Source: an uncultured Collinsella sp.
GTDB taxonomy: Bacteria; Actinomycetota; Coriobacteriia; Coriobacteriales; Coriobacteriaceae
Direction: 5' to 3'
Assembly (NCBI GenBank): GCA_902467875.1
Contig: CABQWP010000004.1
Coordinates: forward strand, 1 to 64,000
DNA: 64,000 nucleotides
A program made the position numbers and the translations under genes. How positions within the stretch are numbered: the first letter of the stretch is position 1; each line of letters begins with the position of its first letter. Below, one piece after another: positions 44,001 through 52,135 of the stretch. The notes beneath the pieces were generated by a model, which worked only from the letters and a program-made list of their open reading frames with translations, was not told the DNA's origin and did not search any database.

Positions 44001-44800
44001 ATGTCCATGAGGCAGACGGGCTTGGCGTCGCGACCGAGCTCGTGGCGCATCTCCATGTAGCGGTCGAAGGCCTGCTGCACCACGGCGTCATCGATCGTCA
44101 CGTCATCCAGGACGGTGCCGAAGGTGGTGTGGCGGCAGTGGTCGGACCAGTAGGTGTCGATCACGCGGATCTCGGTGATGGTGGGGTCGCGATCCTCATC
44201 GCGGAAGTACTGCTGACAGAAGGCGATGTCCGCCTCGTCCATGGCAAGGCCGCGATCGGCGATAAAGGCGGCAAGACCGGCCTCGTCGAGCTCGCGGAAG
44301 CCGTCGAGCACCTCGACGGGCTGGGGCTCGGGGGTCTCCATGTACAGCGTCTCGGGCAGGTCGAGCGAGGCGATGCGCGCCTCGACGGGGTTCACCACGT
44401 AGTGCTTGATGGCCTCGATGGCGGCTTCGTCTAGAGTGCCCGAGATCATATAGACCTTGGCGGAGCGCACGGCGGGGCGCTCGCCCTGGCTGATGAGCTG
44501 CACGCACTCGCTGGCGGAGTCGGCGCGCTGGTCAAACTGGCCAGGCAGGAATTCGACGGCAAAGACGGCGCCATCGCTTGCGGGGAGCTCGTCGTAGGTC
44601 ACATCGACCTGGGGCTCGCTAAAGACGGTCGGCACGCAGGAGCGGAAAAGCTCCTCGTCGATGCCCTCGACGTCGTAGCGATTGATGATCCTCAGGGCCT
44701 CGATGCCCTTGATGCCGAGAATTTCGGTCAGCTCGCCCTTGAGCTGCTGAGCCTCGACGTCGAACCCGGGTTTCTTCTCCACGTAGATACGAGAGACCAT
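41054..44800 (-). CDS. purL: Phosphoribosylformylglycinamidine synthase
   Basis: This single-chain FGAM synthase, the fourth purine step, turns FGAR and glutamine into FGAM using ATP. The 1248-aa length is that of the large type with fused glutaminase. The N-terminal PurS-like domain, the DTYWSDHCRHTTF motif, the KNETHNHPTEIEPFGGAATC segment and the C-terminal amidotransferase (GNNCEYDSARAF, LGICNGFQ nucleophile Cys, HGEGRF) are all visible. The ATG at 44800 follows a GGCAGGA site and starts MVSRIYVEKKPG. It is a lone pur gene here. Confidence 0.96.
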   Translation of the reverse strand: MVSRIYVEKKPGFDVEAQQLKGELTEILGIKGIEALRIINRYDVEGIDEELFRSCVPTVFSEPQVDVTYDELPASDGAVFAVEFLPGQFDQRADSASECVQLISQGERPAVRSAKVYMISGTLDEAAIEAIKHYVVNPVEARIASLDLPETLYMETPEPQPVEVLDGFRELDEAGLAAFIADRGLAMDEADIAFCQQYFRDEDRDPTITEIRVIDTYWSDHCRHTTFGTVLDDVTIDDAVVQQAFDRYMEMRHELGRDAKPVCLMDMGTIGAKYLKKTGVMTDVDESEEINACTVKVKVDVDGEDQDWLFLFKNETHNHPTEIEPFGGAATCVGGAIRDPLSGRSYVYQAMRVTGAGDPTVPVSETLEGKLPQRKLVTTAAAGYSSYGNQIGLATGQVNELYHPGYVAKRMEVGAVVGATPASHVRRECPAPTDKIILLGGRTGRDGIGGATGSSKTQNTESIETSGAEVQKGNAPVERKLQRLFRRGDACRLIKRCNDFGAGGVSVAVGELADGLYVDLDTVTKKYDGLDGTELAISESQERMACAVADGDVEEFMGYAAEENLEATVIAEVTAEPRMRMAWNGVAIVDLSREFLNSNGAPKHQVAHVCARSVWQPSWAGTTLAERMTSLVTDLNVASNKGLSERFDSTIGAATVLMPFGGKTQLTPSSAMVAKLPVDGETTTASAMAWGFNPYLMEADQFAGAYLSVVESIAKLVAAGFEHKRAYLSFQEYFERLRTEAERWGKPTAAVLGALMAQVDLGAGAIGGKDSMSGSFEDEAGELNVPPTLISFAVAVGRAARAVSPEFKGLTHRVVRIAPATYGEDYRPDAQQLLAAFDAVEALTATGDALAVSTPGYGCGAESLFKMCVGNQIGIELAEDVDVESLFTPLYGSFIVELAEDAELPEVADGVVVEPLGTTVEGYVIDTGSEVIELAELQEAWESGIEGVFAYRSAGETPEVEPIDFRAKDIHVYGGAKIARPRVIIPVFPGNNCEYDSARAFRAAGAEADTFVINNLTPEAVAESTHELARRIRASQIVMIPGGFSGGDEPDGSAKFITAFFRAPEVTEAVRDLLKARDGLMLGICNGFQALVKLGLVPYGDIVDATPDAPTLTFNTIGRHQSRLVRTRISSNLSPWLSQCSLDDPYTVAISHGEGRFVANDEVLAQLIANGQVATQYVGEDGKPSMDLSVNPNGSALAIEGITSPDGRVLGKMGHAERRGDNLYRNVPEHVPGDKFMPIFESGVAYFA

Positions 44801-44984
44801 TGGTTCCTGCCTTCCTGATCGGTTGGGCGTACGGTACGGTATGCGGCAGCGGTCGGTTTGCGGGGTCTGCCCTGCGGTCGCCTTGAGCCACATGTTTGTA
44901 AACCTCACTATGATACGACAGCTCGCGGCGCGTTGAGGACGGCGAGGGTGCTACAGTGAAGCGCAAACAAGAGAAAGGCATCAC

Positions 44985-46547
44985 ATGGCATTCGTTTCAC
45001 TCGCCATCATCGCGCTCGTGGCCTTTGCAAGCCCCTTCATCGCCTCGGCGATTCCCGGGAAACCCGTTCCCGAGACGGTCTTTTTGCTCGTGTTCGGCGC
45101 GGTGCTGGGACCCCATATGCTCGGCGTCATCCATGTAGATGCTGAGGTCTCGCTTGTGTCCGAGCTGGGCCTGGCCTTCTTGTTCCTGCTTGCCGGCTTT
45201 GAGATCGACCCCAAGAGCATCACGGGCGTCGAGGGGCGCTACGGCTTGGCGACGTGGGTCGTCACGTTTGGTATCGCCTGGCTTGCCGTGCGCTTTACCC
45301 CGTGGTTCTCAGTCAGTCATTTCGACGGTATCGCCGTGACGCTTGCCCTCACTTCGACGGCGCTCGGCACGCTCGTGCCCATCATGCGTGAGCGCTCGCT
45401 CACTGGCACGCGTGTGGGCGACTCGATTCTCGCGTATGGCACCTGGGGTGAGCTCGGCCCTGTGCTCGCCATGTCGGTGCTGCTGTCTGCCCGCACTGGC
45501 ATCCAAACGCTCGTAATCCTTGGCTTGTTTGCGGTGGTTTGCGTGTTGCTGGCTGTGGTCCCAAGCCGCTCCAAGCGTGTCGGCAGCCGCTTCTTTGCGT
45601 TTGTCGAGGAACGCGCCGATACCACGTCGCAGACCTTCGTGCGCCTGACGGTGCTCATCCTGGTCACACTCGTGGCGTTCTCGGCCGTCTTTGATCTCGA
45701 CATCGTGTTGGGTTCTTTTGCCGCCGGCTTTGTCTTGCGCTATATCATCCCCGAGGGCAACCATACGCTCGAGACCAAGCTCGATGGCCTGGCCTACGGC
45801 TTTTTGATTCCGGTATTCTTTACCGTATCGGGCGCAAAGATCGATCTGACGGCCGTGGCGTCGCGCCCGGGTCTGCTCGTGGGCTTTATCGTGGCGTTGT
45901 TGATTATTCGTGCCGTGCCCATTCTTATTTCTATGAGCATTTGTCCTGCGACGCGCGATGTGTCGGCGTATGGTCGCATTACCGTGGCCCTGTACTGCAC
46001 CACGGCCCTGCCGATCATCGTTGCCGTGACAAGCGTTGCCGTCAACGCGGGCGCGCTGTCGCAAGATATTGCGTCGGTCATGGTCGCTGCCGGTGCCATC
46101 ACGGTGTTCTTGATGCCGTTGCTCGCGCAGCTCTTCTACCGCGTGGTCGACGCCGCGCCGGTCGCCGCCGTGGCAGAAGTTGCCGAGCATCCATCCGATG
46201 CGCTCGACATCCTGCGCGCCCATCACGATTTGGCGAGCCTGCTCGCACGTGAGCACGAGCTGCTGACTTCGCATGGCCATGGTCGCGTATTCGAGGGCTT
46301 GCCTACGCTCGATACGATTGCCGAGCGTCTTTCCGCCGAGGCGGCGAGCGGCCACATCGATGCCCGCATCGTGGACGCGGCGCATCTTCTTGCCGATAAG
46401 ACCTATGGTGATGAGGTCGACCCGTCCGAGCTGACCCCGCGCGAGCGTCGCCGCCTGGAGCGCGCCAAGCTCGCCGTGCGCGAATACCGCCGCCGCATGT
46501 TGGAGCTCTATGCAAGAGAAGAAGCCGAGGACGACGACGGCAAGTAG
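44985..46547 (+). CDS. CPA2-family cation:proton antiporter
   Basis: The 520-aa membrane protein has about twelve helices in the Kef/CPA2 fold (GAVLGPHMLG, FLFLLAGFEIDP, LTSTALGTLVPI) and a polar C-terminal region (about 400-520) with helical charge-rich character, which may regulate it. It probably exchanges Na or K for protons. The ATG follows GAGAAAGG. It is divergent from purL and convergent with the SDR gene across a palindrome array. Confidence 0.88.
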   Translation: MAFVSLAIIALVAFASPFIASAIPGKPVPETVFLLVFGAVLGPHMLGVIHVDAEVSLVSELGLAFLFLLAGFEIDPKSITGVEGRYGLATWVVTFGIAWLAVRFTPWFSVSHFDGIAVTLALTSTALGTLVPIMRERSLTGTRVGDSILAYGTWGELGPVLAMSVLLSARTGIQTLVILGLFAVVCVLLAVVPSRSKRVGSRFFAFVEERADTTSQTFVRLTVLILVTLVAFSAVFDLDIVLGSFAAGFVLRYIIPEGNHTLETKLDGLAYGFLIPVFFTVSGAKIDLTAVASRPGLLVGFIVALLIIRAVPILISMSICPATRDVSAYGRITVALYCTTALPIIVAVTSVAVNAGALSQDIASVMVAAGAITVFLMPLLAQLFYRVVDAAPVAAVAEVAEHPSDALDILRAHHDLASLLAREHELLTSHGHGRVFEGLPTLDTIAERLSAEAASGHIDARIVDAAHLLADKTYGDEVDPSELTPRERRRLERAKLAVREYRRRMLELYAREEAEDDDGK

Positions 46548-46562
46548 TCGATACTCTCTCGG

Positions 46563-46794
46563 GGAAGCCGCGTCCCGCTTTGAAGGCTCGGAACGGGATG
46601 TGGTTTCCGAAACGGGGGCCGTTGGGAAACTGTGTCCCGGAATGGGCGCTCAGAGTGGGATGCAGTTTCCGCGAGAGATCCGTTGCGGAAACGGTATCCC
46701 AGAATCGGCGTTCAAAACGGGGCGCTCTTTCCGAAACATGGCCCTGAGGGAAGCTGCGTCCCGGTCTGAGTCGGAATTCCGGGACACAGCTTCC
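46563..46794. repeat. Tandem array of four 46-bp palindromes, 62-bp period
   Basis: Units at 46563-46608, 46625-46670, 46687-46732 and 46749-46794 are each 46 bp, with 16-bp spacers, so the period is exactly 62. Each begins GGAAR and ends TTTCC or CTTCC, with GTCCC/GGGAY or similar inside. Differences between the arms of a unit are mostly transitions that keep G-U pairs, except in unit 3, which is more degraded. The spacers share GAAAC and CCGTTG. The array fills most of the 345-bp convergent gap; I see no coding potential. Confidence 0.85.
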
Positions 46795-46805
46795 CTTTCA
46801 AACAG

Positions 46806-46850
46806 AAGAAGGCGCGCTGCCTGCAGTTGATGCAGACGGCGCGCCTTCTT
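46806..46850. terminator. Bidirectional terminator
   Basis: AAGAAGGCGCGC pairs with GCGCGCCTTCTT around an inner CTGCAGTTGATGCAG stem. It lies at the end of the palindrome array between the antiporter and SDR genes. Confidence 0.85.
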
Positions 46851-46892
46851 TGTTGGACTATGTTGAGGCTGGGAGCTGAGGCTTGTGGTCCC

Positions 46893-47642
46893 TTAAGAGC
46901 GGGCGGCTCCGTCGACGGGGAGCACGGCGCCCGTGACGTAGGAGGACATGTCGCTCGCCAGGAAAACAAAGGCGTTGGCGACATCCTCGGGCTCGCCCAT
47001 GCGACCCAGCGGAATGGTGGCGACGATGGGCTTAATAACCTCTTCAGGCAGGTTGGCGACCATGTCGGTTTTGGTTACACCGGGTGCTACGGCATTGACG
47101 CGAATGCCCATGGGGGCGAGCTCGCGCGAGAGCGACTGGACCATGCCGTTGACGGCAAACTTGGACGTTGGATAGCCGACGCCAGAGGGCTGGCCGTACT
47201 TGGCAACCATCGAGCTCGTGGTGGTGATGGTGCCGCCGTGGCCGGCCTCGGTCATGATCTTGGCGGCAGCTTGGTGGCCATTAAAGACGGCGACGACGTT
47301 AAGGTCCATGACCTTTGCGAACTCCTCGGCCGTGTAGTCCAAGAGGGGTGAACGCTGGGAGATACCGGCATTGTTGACGACCGTGTCCAAGCCGCCCATG
47401 TCGGCTGCAGCCTGGGTAAAGGCCTCGGTCACGGCTTCGAGTGAGGTGAGGTCGCAGGAGCGGCCCCAGACCTTGGCGTCGGGATAGGCGGCTGTCAGCT
47501 TCTCAACGGCCGCATCGGCGGTCTCCTGACGCGAGCCAAAGACGGTGACGGCGGCGCCTTCCTCGATAAAACGGCAGGCGATGGCATAGCCGATACCGCG
47601 CGTGCCTCCGGTGATGATTGCTTTCTTGCCCTCGAGCAACAT
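46893..47642 (-). CDS. Short-chain dehydrogenase/reductase, FabG-like
   Basis: The 249-aa NAD(P)-dependent oxidoreductase has TGGTRGIG (near residue 12), NNAGI and the catalytic Ser-Tyr-Lys set (SSMVAKYGQPSGVGYPTSKF). GWHQAAAKI and the C-terminal GAVLPVDGAARS are typical. It could be an acyl carrier protein reductase or a sugar/steroid dehydrogenase; gut Coriobacteriia have related hydroxysteroid dehydrogenases, but the substrate cannot be read from the sequence. The ATG at 47642 has a GAGGAAA site. Confidence 0.88.
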   Translation of the reverse strand: MLLEGKKAIITGGTRGIGYAIACRFIEEGAAVTVFGSRQETADAAVEKLTAAYPDAKVWGRSCDLTSLEAVTEAFTQAAADMGGLDTVVNNAGISQRSPLLDYTAEEFAKVMDLNVVAVFNGHQAAAKIMTEAGHGGTITTTSSMVAKYGQPSGVGYPTSKFAVNGMVQSLSRELAPMGIRVNAVAPGVTKTDMVANLPEEVIKPIVATIPLGRMGEPEDVANAFVFLASDMSSYVTGAVLPVDGAARS

Positions 47643-47795
47643 GGTATTTCCTCTCATCGCGGGCGGACATTCGCAGCACAGCGTAGCCGTAACTGGAATC
47701 GGCCGTGTTTGCATATCGGTGAACGGTAGCCCGCGTTACCGATGAGCGGCTCGCGCAAATGTGCTCTGCCGTTGTGCTTAGGGCAGGAGACAAAA

Positions 47796-47825
47796 GGGCT
47801 CCCGTCCCGCATCGGACGGGAGCCC
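47796..47825 (-). terminator. Terminator after hom
   Basis: GGGCTCCCGTCC pairs with GGACGGGAGCCC around a 6-base loop, and the minus-strand reading ends in TTTTG. It terminates the homoserine dehydrogenase gene. Confidence 0.88.
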
Positions 47826-47856
47826 TCAAAGCGTGTATTGCTAGGCGAGCGTTGAG

Positions 47857-49200
47857 CTAGTTCGCCATGACGCCTTCGGTCCAAGCCTCAACGTCCTCGA
47901 TGCGCAGGACGTTGGCGACCTCGGCTACGCAGTCGACGCTGGCAAGCTCGGCGGTGGCAGCCTGGACGTCCTTCTCGAGCGCGCGGTGCGTCAGGAAGAT
48001 GACCGAGCAAGTATCGCTGGCGCCCGACTTGCCGTCCTCGACCTGGTTGATGAGCGAGATCGAGATGTTGTGCTTGGCAAAGATGTCGACCGTCTCGGAC
48101 AGGGCACCCACGCGGTCGGCGACCTTCAGGCGCACATAGTACTTAGTCTGGAGCTCGTCCATGGGCTTAAAGGCGAGGTTGTGACCATAGGGCTCAATCT
48201 CGGGCAGCGGAGCCACGCCGCGGCTGATCTGCTCGGAGAGCGACAGGATATCGCCCACGACGGCGCTCGCGGTGGGGAAGGAGCCTGCGCCGGCACCGTA
48301 GAACATGGTTTCGCCCACGGCGTCACCCACCACGTAGACGGCGTTCATGGCGCCGTTGACCTTGGCGAGCATATGGTCTGCCGGGATGAGCGTGGGATGC
48401 ACGCGGACGTCGACGCCGGCGTCGGTGTTGCGTGCGATGCCCAGCAGCTTGATGGTGTAGCCGAGCTCGCGGGCCTGGGCGATGTCCTCGGCGCCGATGG
48501 TACGGATACCCTGCTGGTAGACATCGTCGGTGGTCACGCGGGTGCCAAAGCCGATGGAAGCGAGGATTGCCGTCTTGCTGGCGGCGTCGAAGCCGTCGAC
48601 GTCGGCGGACGGGTCGGCCTCGGCATAGCCCTTGGCCTGCGCGTCGGCAAGCACATCGGCGTAATCGGCGCCCTCGGCGTCCATGCGCGACAGGATATAG
48701 TTGGTGGTACCGTTGAGAATGCCGGCGATGGTCAGGATCTTGTTGCCCACCAGGTCGTGCTCGAGCGTGCTCACGATGGGGATGCCACCGCCACAGCTGG
48801 CCTCGCACTTAATCTGCACGCCGCACGCGCGCGCCTTCTCGGCGAGCGTCTCGACATGACGGCCCAGCAGGGCCTTGTTGGCAGAGACGACGTGCTTGCC
48901 GTGCTCAAAGGCAGTGGTGAAGATCTCGGTTGCGGGATGCTCGCCGCCGATCAGCTCGACGACGATATCGACGGCGGGGTCGGTGACGACGTCATGCCAG
49001 TCACTCGTAAAGGCCCCGCGCTCAATACCGGCTGCCTCGGCTTGCTCCCAAGCAAGCGCGCAGGCGCGGGTCAGCTTAAGGTCGATGCCGTAGGCTGCCA
49101 GGTACTCATCGTGGTGGCTCTTGATCAGGCGGGCCACGCCGCCGCCGACGGTTCCCAGACCGATGAGGCCGACGTTCACGGTGCGCAGGGGTTCGCTCAT
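47857..49200 (-). CDS. hom: Homoserine dehydrogenase
   Basis: This enzyme reduces aspartate semialdehyde to homoserine for threonine and methionine synthesis. The 447-aa protein has an NAD(P) Rossmann start (GLIGLGTVGGGV), the catalytic centre with VSANKALLGRH, GGGIPIV, GTTNYIL and EADPSADVDGFDAASK, and a C-terminal ACT domain (about 365-440) for feedback control by threonine. GGAGC precedes the ATG. It is a single gene here with a strong terminator. Confidence 0.95.
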   Translation of the reverse strand: MSEPLRTVNVGLIGLGTVGGGVARLIKSHHDEYLAAYGIDLKLTRACALAWEQAEAAGIERGAFTSDWHDVVTDPAVDIVVELIGGEHPATEIFTTAFEHGKHVVSANKALLGRHVETLAEKARACGVQIKCEASCGGGIPIVSTLEHDLVGNKILTIAGILNGTTNYILSRMDAEGADYADVLADAQAKGYAEADPSADVDGFDAASKTAILASIGFGTRVTTDDVYQQGIRTIGAEDIAQARELGYTIKLLGIARNTDAGVDVRVHPTLIPADHMLAKVNGAMNAVYVVGDAVGETMFYGAGAGSFPTASAVVGDILSLSEQISRGVAPLPEIEPYGHNLAFKPMDELQTKYYVRLKVADRVGALSETVDIFAKHNISISLINQVEDGKSGASDTCSVIFLTHRALEKDVQAATAELASVDCVAEVANVLRIEDVEAWTEGVMAN

Positions 49201-49450
49201 AGATAGCTCCTTCGTGCATCTTATGGATGGATTAACCGCTTAAAGGTTGAGTGCATTCTAGCGTGAACCGAGGGCGCGTGCTCGCCAGGCAACAGGAGTC
49301 GCACAAAACGGCACCCACGAAACGCTGCGGAAACATTGGAAACATGCTCGCTACAAACGAACTTCCGCAACAAACTGTCAACGTTTGCACCATAAGGTTT
49401 GCCCTGTACCGCAAGACGGCCGCACCGCGGCCAGCGAAAAGGGGGACACC

Positions 49451-49646
49451 ATGTTTAGCATCAACAACGTACTTAACCGCAGGAGTTTCCTTGTCGGAGC
49501 CACGCTTATTTTTGCCCCGATCTATTACACCCCAGCGTCCGTTTTGCTCAAGAACGCCAAGGACATGAGCTACGACATGACACTAATGGGTGTCGACGGC
49601 ATGGACAGCCTATGTGATCCAGGACGGCAAGTACATCGCTTCCTAA
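49451..49646 (+). pseudogene. Remnant of a livK-type binding protein gene
   Basis: An ATG after AAGGGGGA opens FSINNVLNRRSFLVGAT, a signal-peptide-like start. It jumps straight to LIFAPIYYTPASVLLKNAKD and then YDMTLMGVDGMDS, which match residues about 242-276 of the intact LivK. Then, in the next frame, come the C-terminal codons YVIQDGKYIAS and a stop, which match the last nine residues of LivK. So the middle and most of the ends are deleted. This is the residue of a second binding-protein gene, about 270 bp upstream of the intact one. Confidence 0.85.
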
Positions 49647-49720
49647 GTGCGCATAAAGCACGACCGGTGAGGCTGTTTTATTTAAGGCAGGTATGCTTGT
49701 AACAGAACGGAAACATTACT

Positions 49721-49749
49721 TTTACATAATAAAGCGGCAATACTGTATA
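49721..49749 (+). promoter_or_regulatory. Probable liv operon promoter and leader
   Basis: TTTACA (49721-49726) and TGTATA (49744-49749) are 17 bases apart in AT-rich DNA. The distance to the livK ATG leaves a leader of about 160 bases with two short hairpins (GCCG/CGGC near 49864, GTCGGGT/ACCCGAC near 49880). No T-box or known riboswitch was recognised. Confidence 0.5.
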
Positions 49750-49917
49750 AAGTAATAGAAATACGCAGAATTATGGATAAATCAACAAATCCAAAGAAAA
49801 GTTGAAATAATCGCCACTTTCCTTAACTAAAGCGTCTAGTATTTTGCGAACGCCGAACACGGCGAAGGATGGCCTGTCGGGTAACCGAAACCCGACGAGA
49901 TTTGAGAGGAGAGCCGC

Positions 49918-51105
49918 ATGTCGAGCCTCACCGGTAAGTCATTGAACCCTGTTATGAATCGCAGGAGCGTTATCGCGAGCGCAGCAGGTCTGGGGGCGAT
50001 GTCCATTCTAGCCGGCTGCTCCTCCAACGGCGGCGATAGCGGTTCCGCTTCGGGCGACGCTTCGTTTAAGATCGGCACCATCGGCCCGCTGACCGGCGCC
50101 AACGCGTCCTACGGCAAGTCCGTTACCCAGGGTGTCGAGCTTGGCTGCAAGGATTTCTCGACCAAGGAGCTGCCGCTTGCCAGCAAGGCCGAGGATGACC
50201 AGGCCGACGGCGAGAAGGCCGTCAACGCCTTCAATACCCTGCTCGACTGGGGCATGCAGGCCCTCGTCGGCCCGACCACCACGGGTGCGTCGGTTGCCGT
50301 TGCCGCCGAGTGCGGTAACGACCCCAAGACGTTCATGATAACCCCGTCCGCGTCCTCCGAGGACGTCACCGACGGCAAGGATTGCGTCTTCCAGGTTTGC
50401 TTCACCGACCCCAACCAGGGTGTCAACGCTGCCAAGTTCCTGGCGCAGAAGTATGCGGACGAGAAGTTCGTGCTGTTCTATAACTCCGGCGACGCCTATT
50501 CTTCGGGCATCGCAGATTCCTTTAAGGCCCAGGCCGCTGAGTCCAAGCTCGAGATTGTTGACGAGGAGACCTTTAAGGACGACTCCGCCACGAGCTTTAC
50601 CAACCAGCTGACCAAGGCCAAGCAGGCTGGCGCCACCATGATTTTTGCGCCGATCTACTATACGCCGGCGTCCGTCCTGCTCAAGAACGCCAAGGACATG
50701 GGCTACGATGTCAAGATGATGGGCTGCGACGGCATGGACGGTATCCTGGGCGTTGAGGGCTTCGATACCTCTCTTGCTGAGGGTCTGCTGCTCATGACCC
50801 CGTTCTCCGCCGACGACGAGAAGAACGCCGACTTCGTTAACGCTTACAAGGATAAGTACGGCGATACCCCCGACCAGTTTGCCGCCGACGCCTACGACGG
50901 CGTGCACGCGGTGGCCGAGGCCGTCAAGGAGGCCGGTCTTGGTGTCGACGCCGACCCGACCGAGGTCGCCGAGAAGCTGTCCAAGGCTATGCTCAAGATT
51001 ACCGTTGACGGTCTGACCGGCAAGCTCACCTGGAACGATAAGGGCCAGGTTCAGAAGGAGCCCACGGCGTACGTCATCACCGACGGCAAGTACGTACAGG
51101 CCTAA
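49918..51105 (+). CDS. livK: Branched-chain amino acid ABC substrate-binding lipoprotein
   Basis: The 395-aa protein is a type I periplasmic-binding-fold receptor of the Liv system held outside the membrane by lipid. It has a signal peptide with a twin-arginine-like NRRS and the lipobox LAGC with Cys34, a Ser/Gly-rich spacer, then IGTIGPLTGANASYGKS. The ligand is likely Leu, Ile or Val, though the family also binds other amino acids. GAGAGGAGAG precedes the ATG. It starts a five-gene operon. The remnant upstream is a partial copy of its family. Confidence 0.93.
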   Translation: MSSLTGKSLNPVMNRRSVIASAAGLGAMSILAGCSSNGGDSGSASGDASFKIGTIGPLTGANASYGKSVTQGVELGCKDFSTKELPLASKAEDDQADGEKAVNAFNTLLDWGMQALVGPTTTGASVAVAAECGNDPKTFMITPSASSEDVTDGKDCVFQVCFTDPNQGVNAAKFLAQKYADEKFVLFYNSGDAYSSGIADSFKAQAAESKLEIVDEETFKDDSATSFTNQLTKAKQAGATMIFAPIYYTPASVLLKNAKDMGYDVKMMGCDGMDGILGVEGFDTSLAEGLLLMTPFSADDEKNADFVNAYKDKYGDTPDQFAADAYDGVHAVAEAVKEAGLGVDADPTEVAEKLSKAMLKITVDGLTGKLTWNDKGQVQKEPTAYVITDGKYVQA

Positions 51106-51244
51106 TTGGCCGCCTTACATAGAGCGGTTTTGATCCCAAGCAGGGGAGGTTTTGGCCTTCCCTGCTTGCTTGGTATCTAGGGACGATGTAACGTCCCTGT
51201 TTCATACATCAACTGGAAACCTATTCGAAAGGGGGATGTGGAAC

Positions 51245-52126
51245 ATGACGGTCTTTATCCAATACCTGGTCAACGGCCTGTCCATGGGCAGCGTCTACGC
51301 CATCATCGCGTTGGGCTACACCATGGTCTACGGTATCGCCAAGATGCTGAACTTCGCTCACGGCGACGTCATCATGGTCGGTGCCTATGTCTCGTTCTGC
51401 GCCACGTCGTATCTCGGCCTCCCGGGCTGGGTATCTGTAATTCTTTCTTGTGTGGTCTGCACGGTTCTCGGCGTTCTCATCGAGGGTCTGGCCTATAAGC
51501 CGCTGCGCCAAGCAGGCCCGCTGGCCGTTCTGATCACGGCTATCGGCGTGTCTTACTTCCTGCAGAACGCCGCGCAGCTTCTGTGGGGCGCCACGCCCAA
51601 GAACTTCACTTCGCTCGTCACCTTCCAGGTGCCGGAGTTCTTGGCCAAGTTCAACGTAAGCGCCGTCTCGCTCGTCACCATCGTCGCCTGCCTGGTTATC
51701 ATGGCCGGCCTGATGTTCTTTACAGGTAAGACCAAGATGGGCAAGGCCATGCGCGCCGTGTCCGAGGACAAGGCCGCCGCTCAGCTCATGGGCATCAACG
51801 TCAACCGCACCATCTCGATGACGTTTGCCATCGGCTCGGCGCTTGCCGCCATCGCCGGCGTGCTCCTGTGCTCCTACTCGCCGGTGCTGCAGCCCACGAC
51901 GGGTGCCATGCCTGGCATCAAGGCCTTCGACGCCGCCGTCTTCGGCGGCATCGGCTCCATCCCCGGTGCCTTTGTCGGTGGCATTCTCATCGGCATCATC
52001 GAGGCGATGGCGCAGGCTTACATTTCCACGAGCCTTGCCAACTCCATCGTCTTTGGTGTTTTGATCATCGTCCTGCTCGTCAAGCCTGCCGGCCTCTTGG
52101 GCAAGTACGTCCCCGAGAAGGTGTAG
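51245..52126 (+). CDS. livH: Branched-chain amino acid ABC permease LivH
   Basis: The 293-aa membrane permease has eight helices and the family motifs LSMGSVYAIIALGYTMVYG and LNFAHGDVIMVGAY near the N-terminus and GGIGSIPGAFVGG near the C-terminus. The ATG at 51245 is preceded by GAAAGGGGGA; the in-frame extension to 51152 is non-membrane and unsupported. It lies 139 bp after livK and 9 bp before livM. Confidence 0.93.
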   Translation: MTVFIQYLVNGLSMGSVYAIIALGYTMVYGIAKMLNFAHGDVIMVGAYVSFCATSYLGLPGWVSVILSCVVCTVLGVLIEGLAYKPLRQAGPLAVLITAIGVSYFLQNAAQLLWGATPKNFTSLVTFQVPEFLAKFNVSAVSLVTIVACLVIMAGLMFFTGKTKMGKAMRAVSEDKAAAQLMGINVNRTISMTFAIGSALAAIAGVLLCSYSPVLQPTTGAMPGIKAFDAAVFGGIGSIPGAFVGGILIGIIEAMAQAYISTSLANSIVFGVLIIVLLVKPAGLLGKYVPEKV

Positions 52127-52135
52127 GTGAGCGTT

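Noticed and set aside
46563..46794. A CRISPR array
   Set aside because: Units are palindromes of 46 bp with only 16-bp spacers that resemble each other, the units differ from one another, and no cas gene is nearby.
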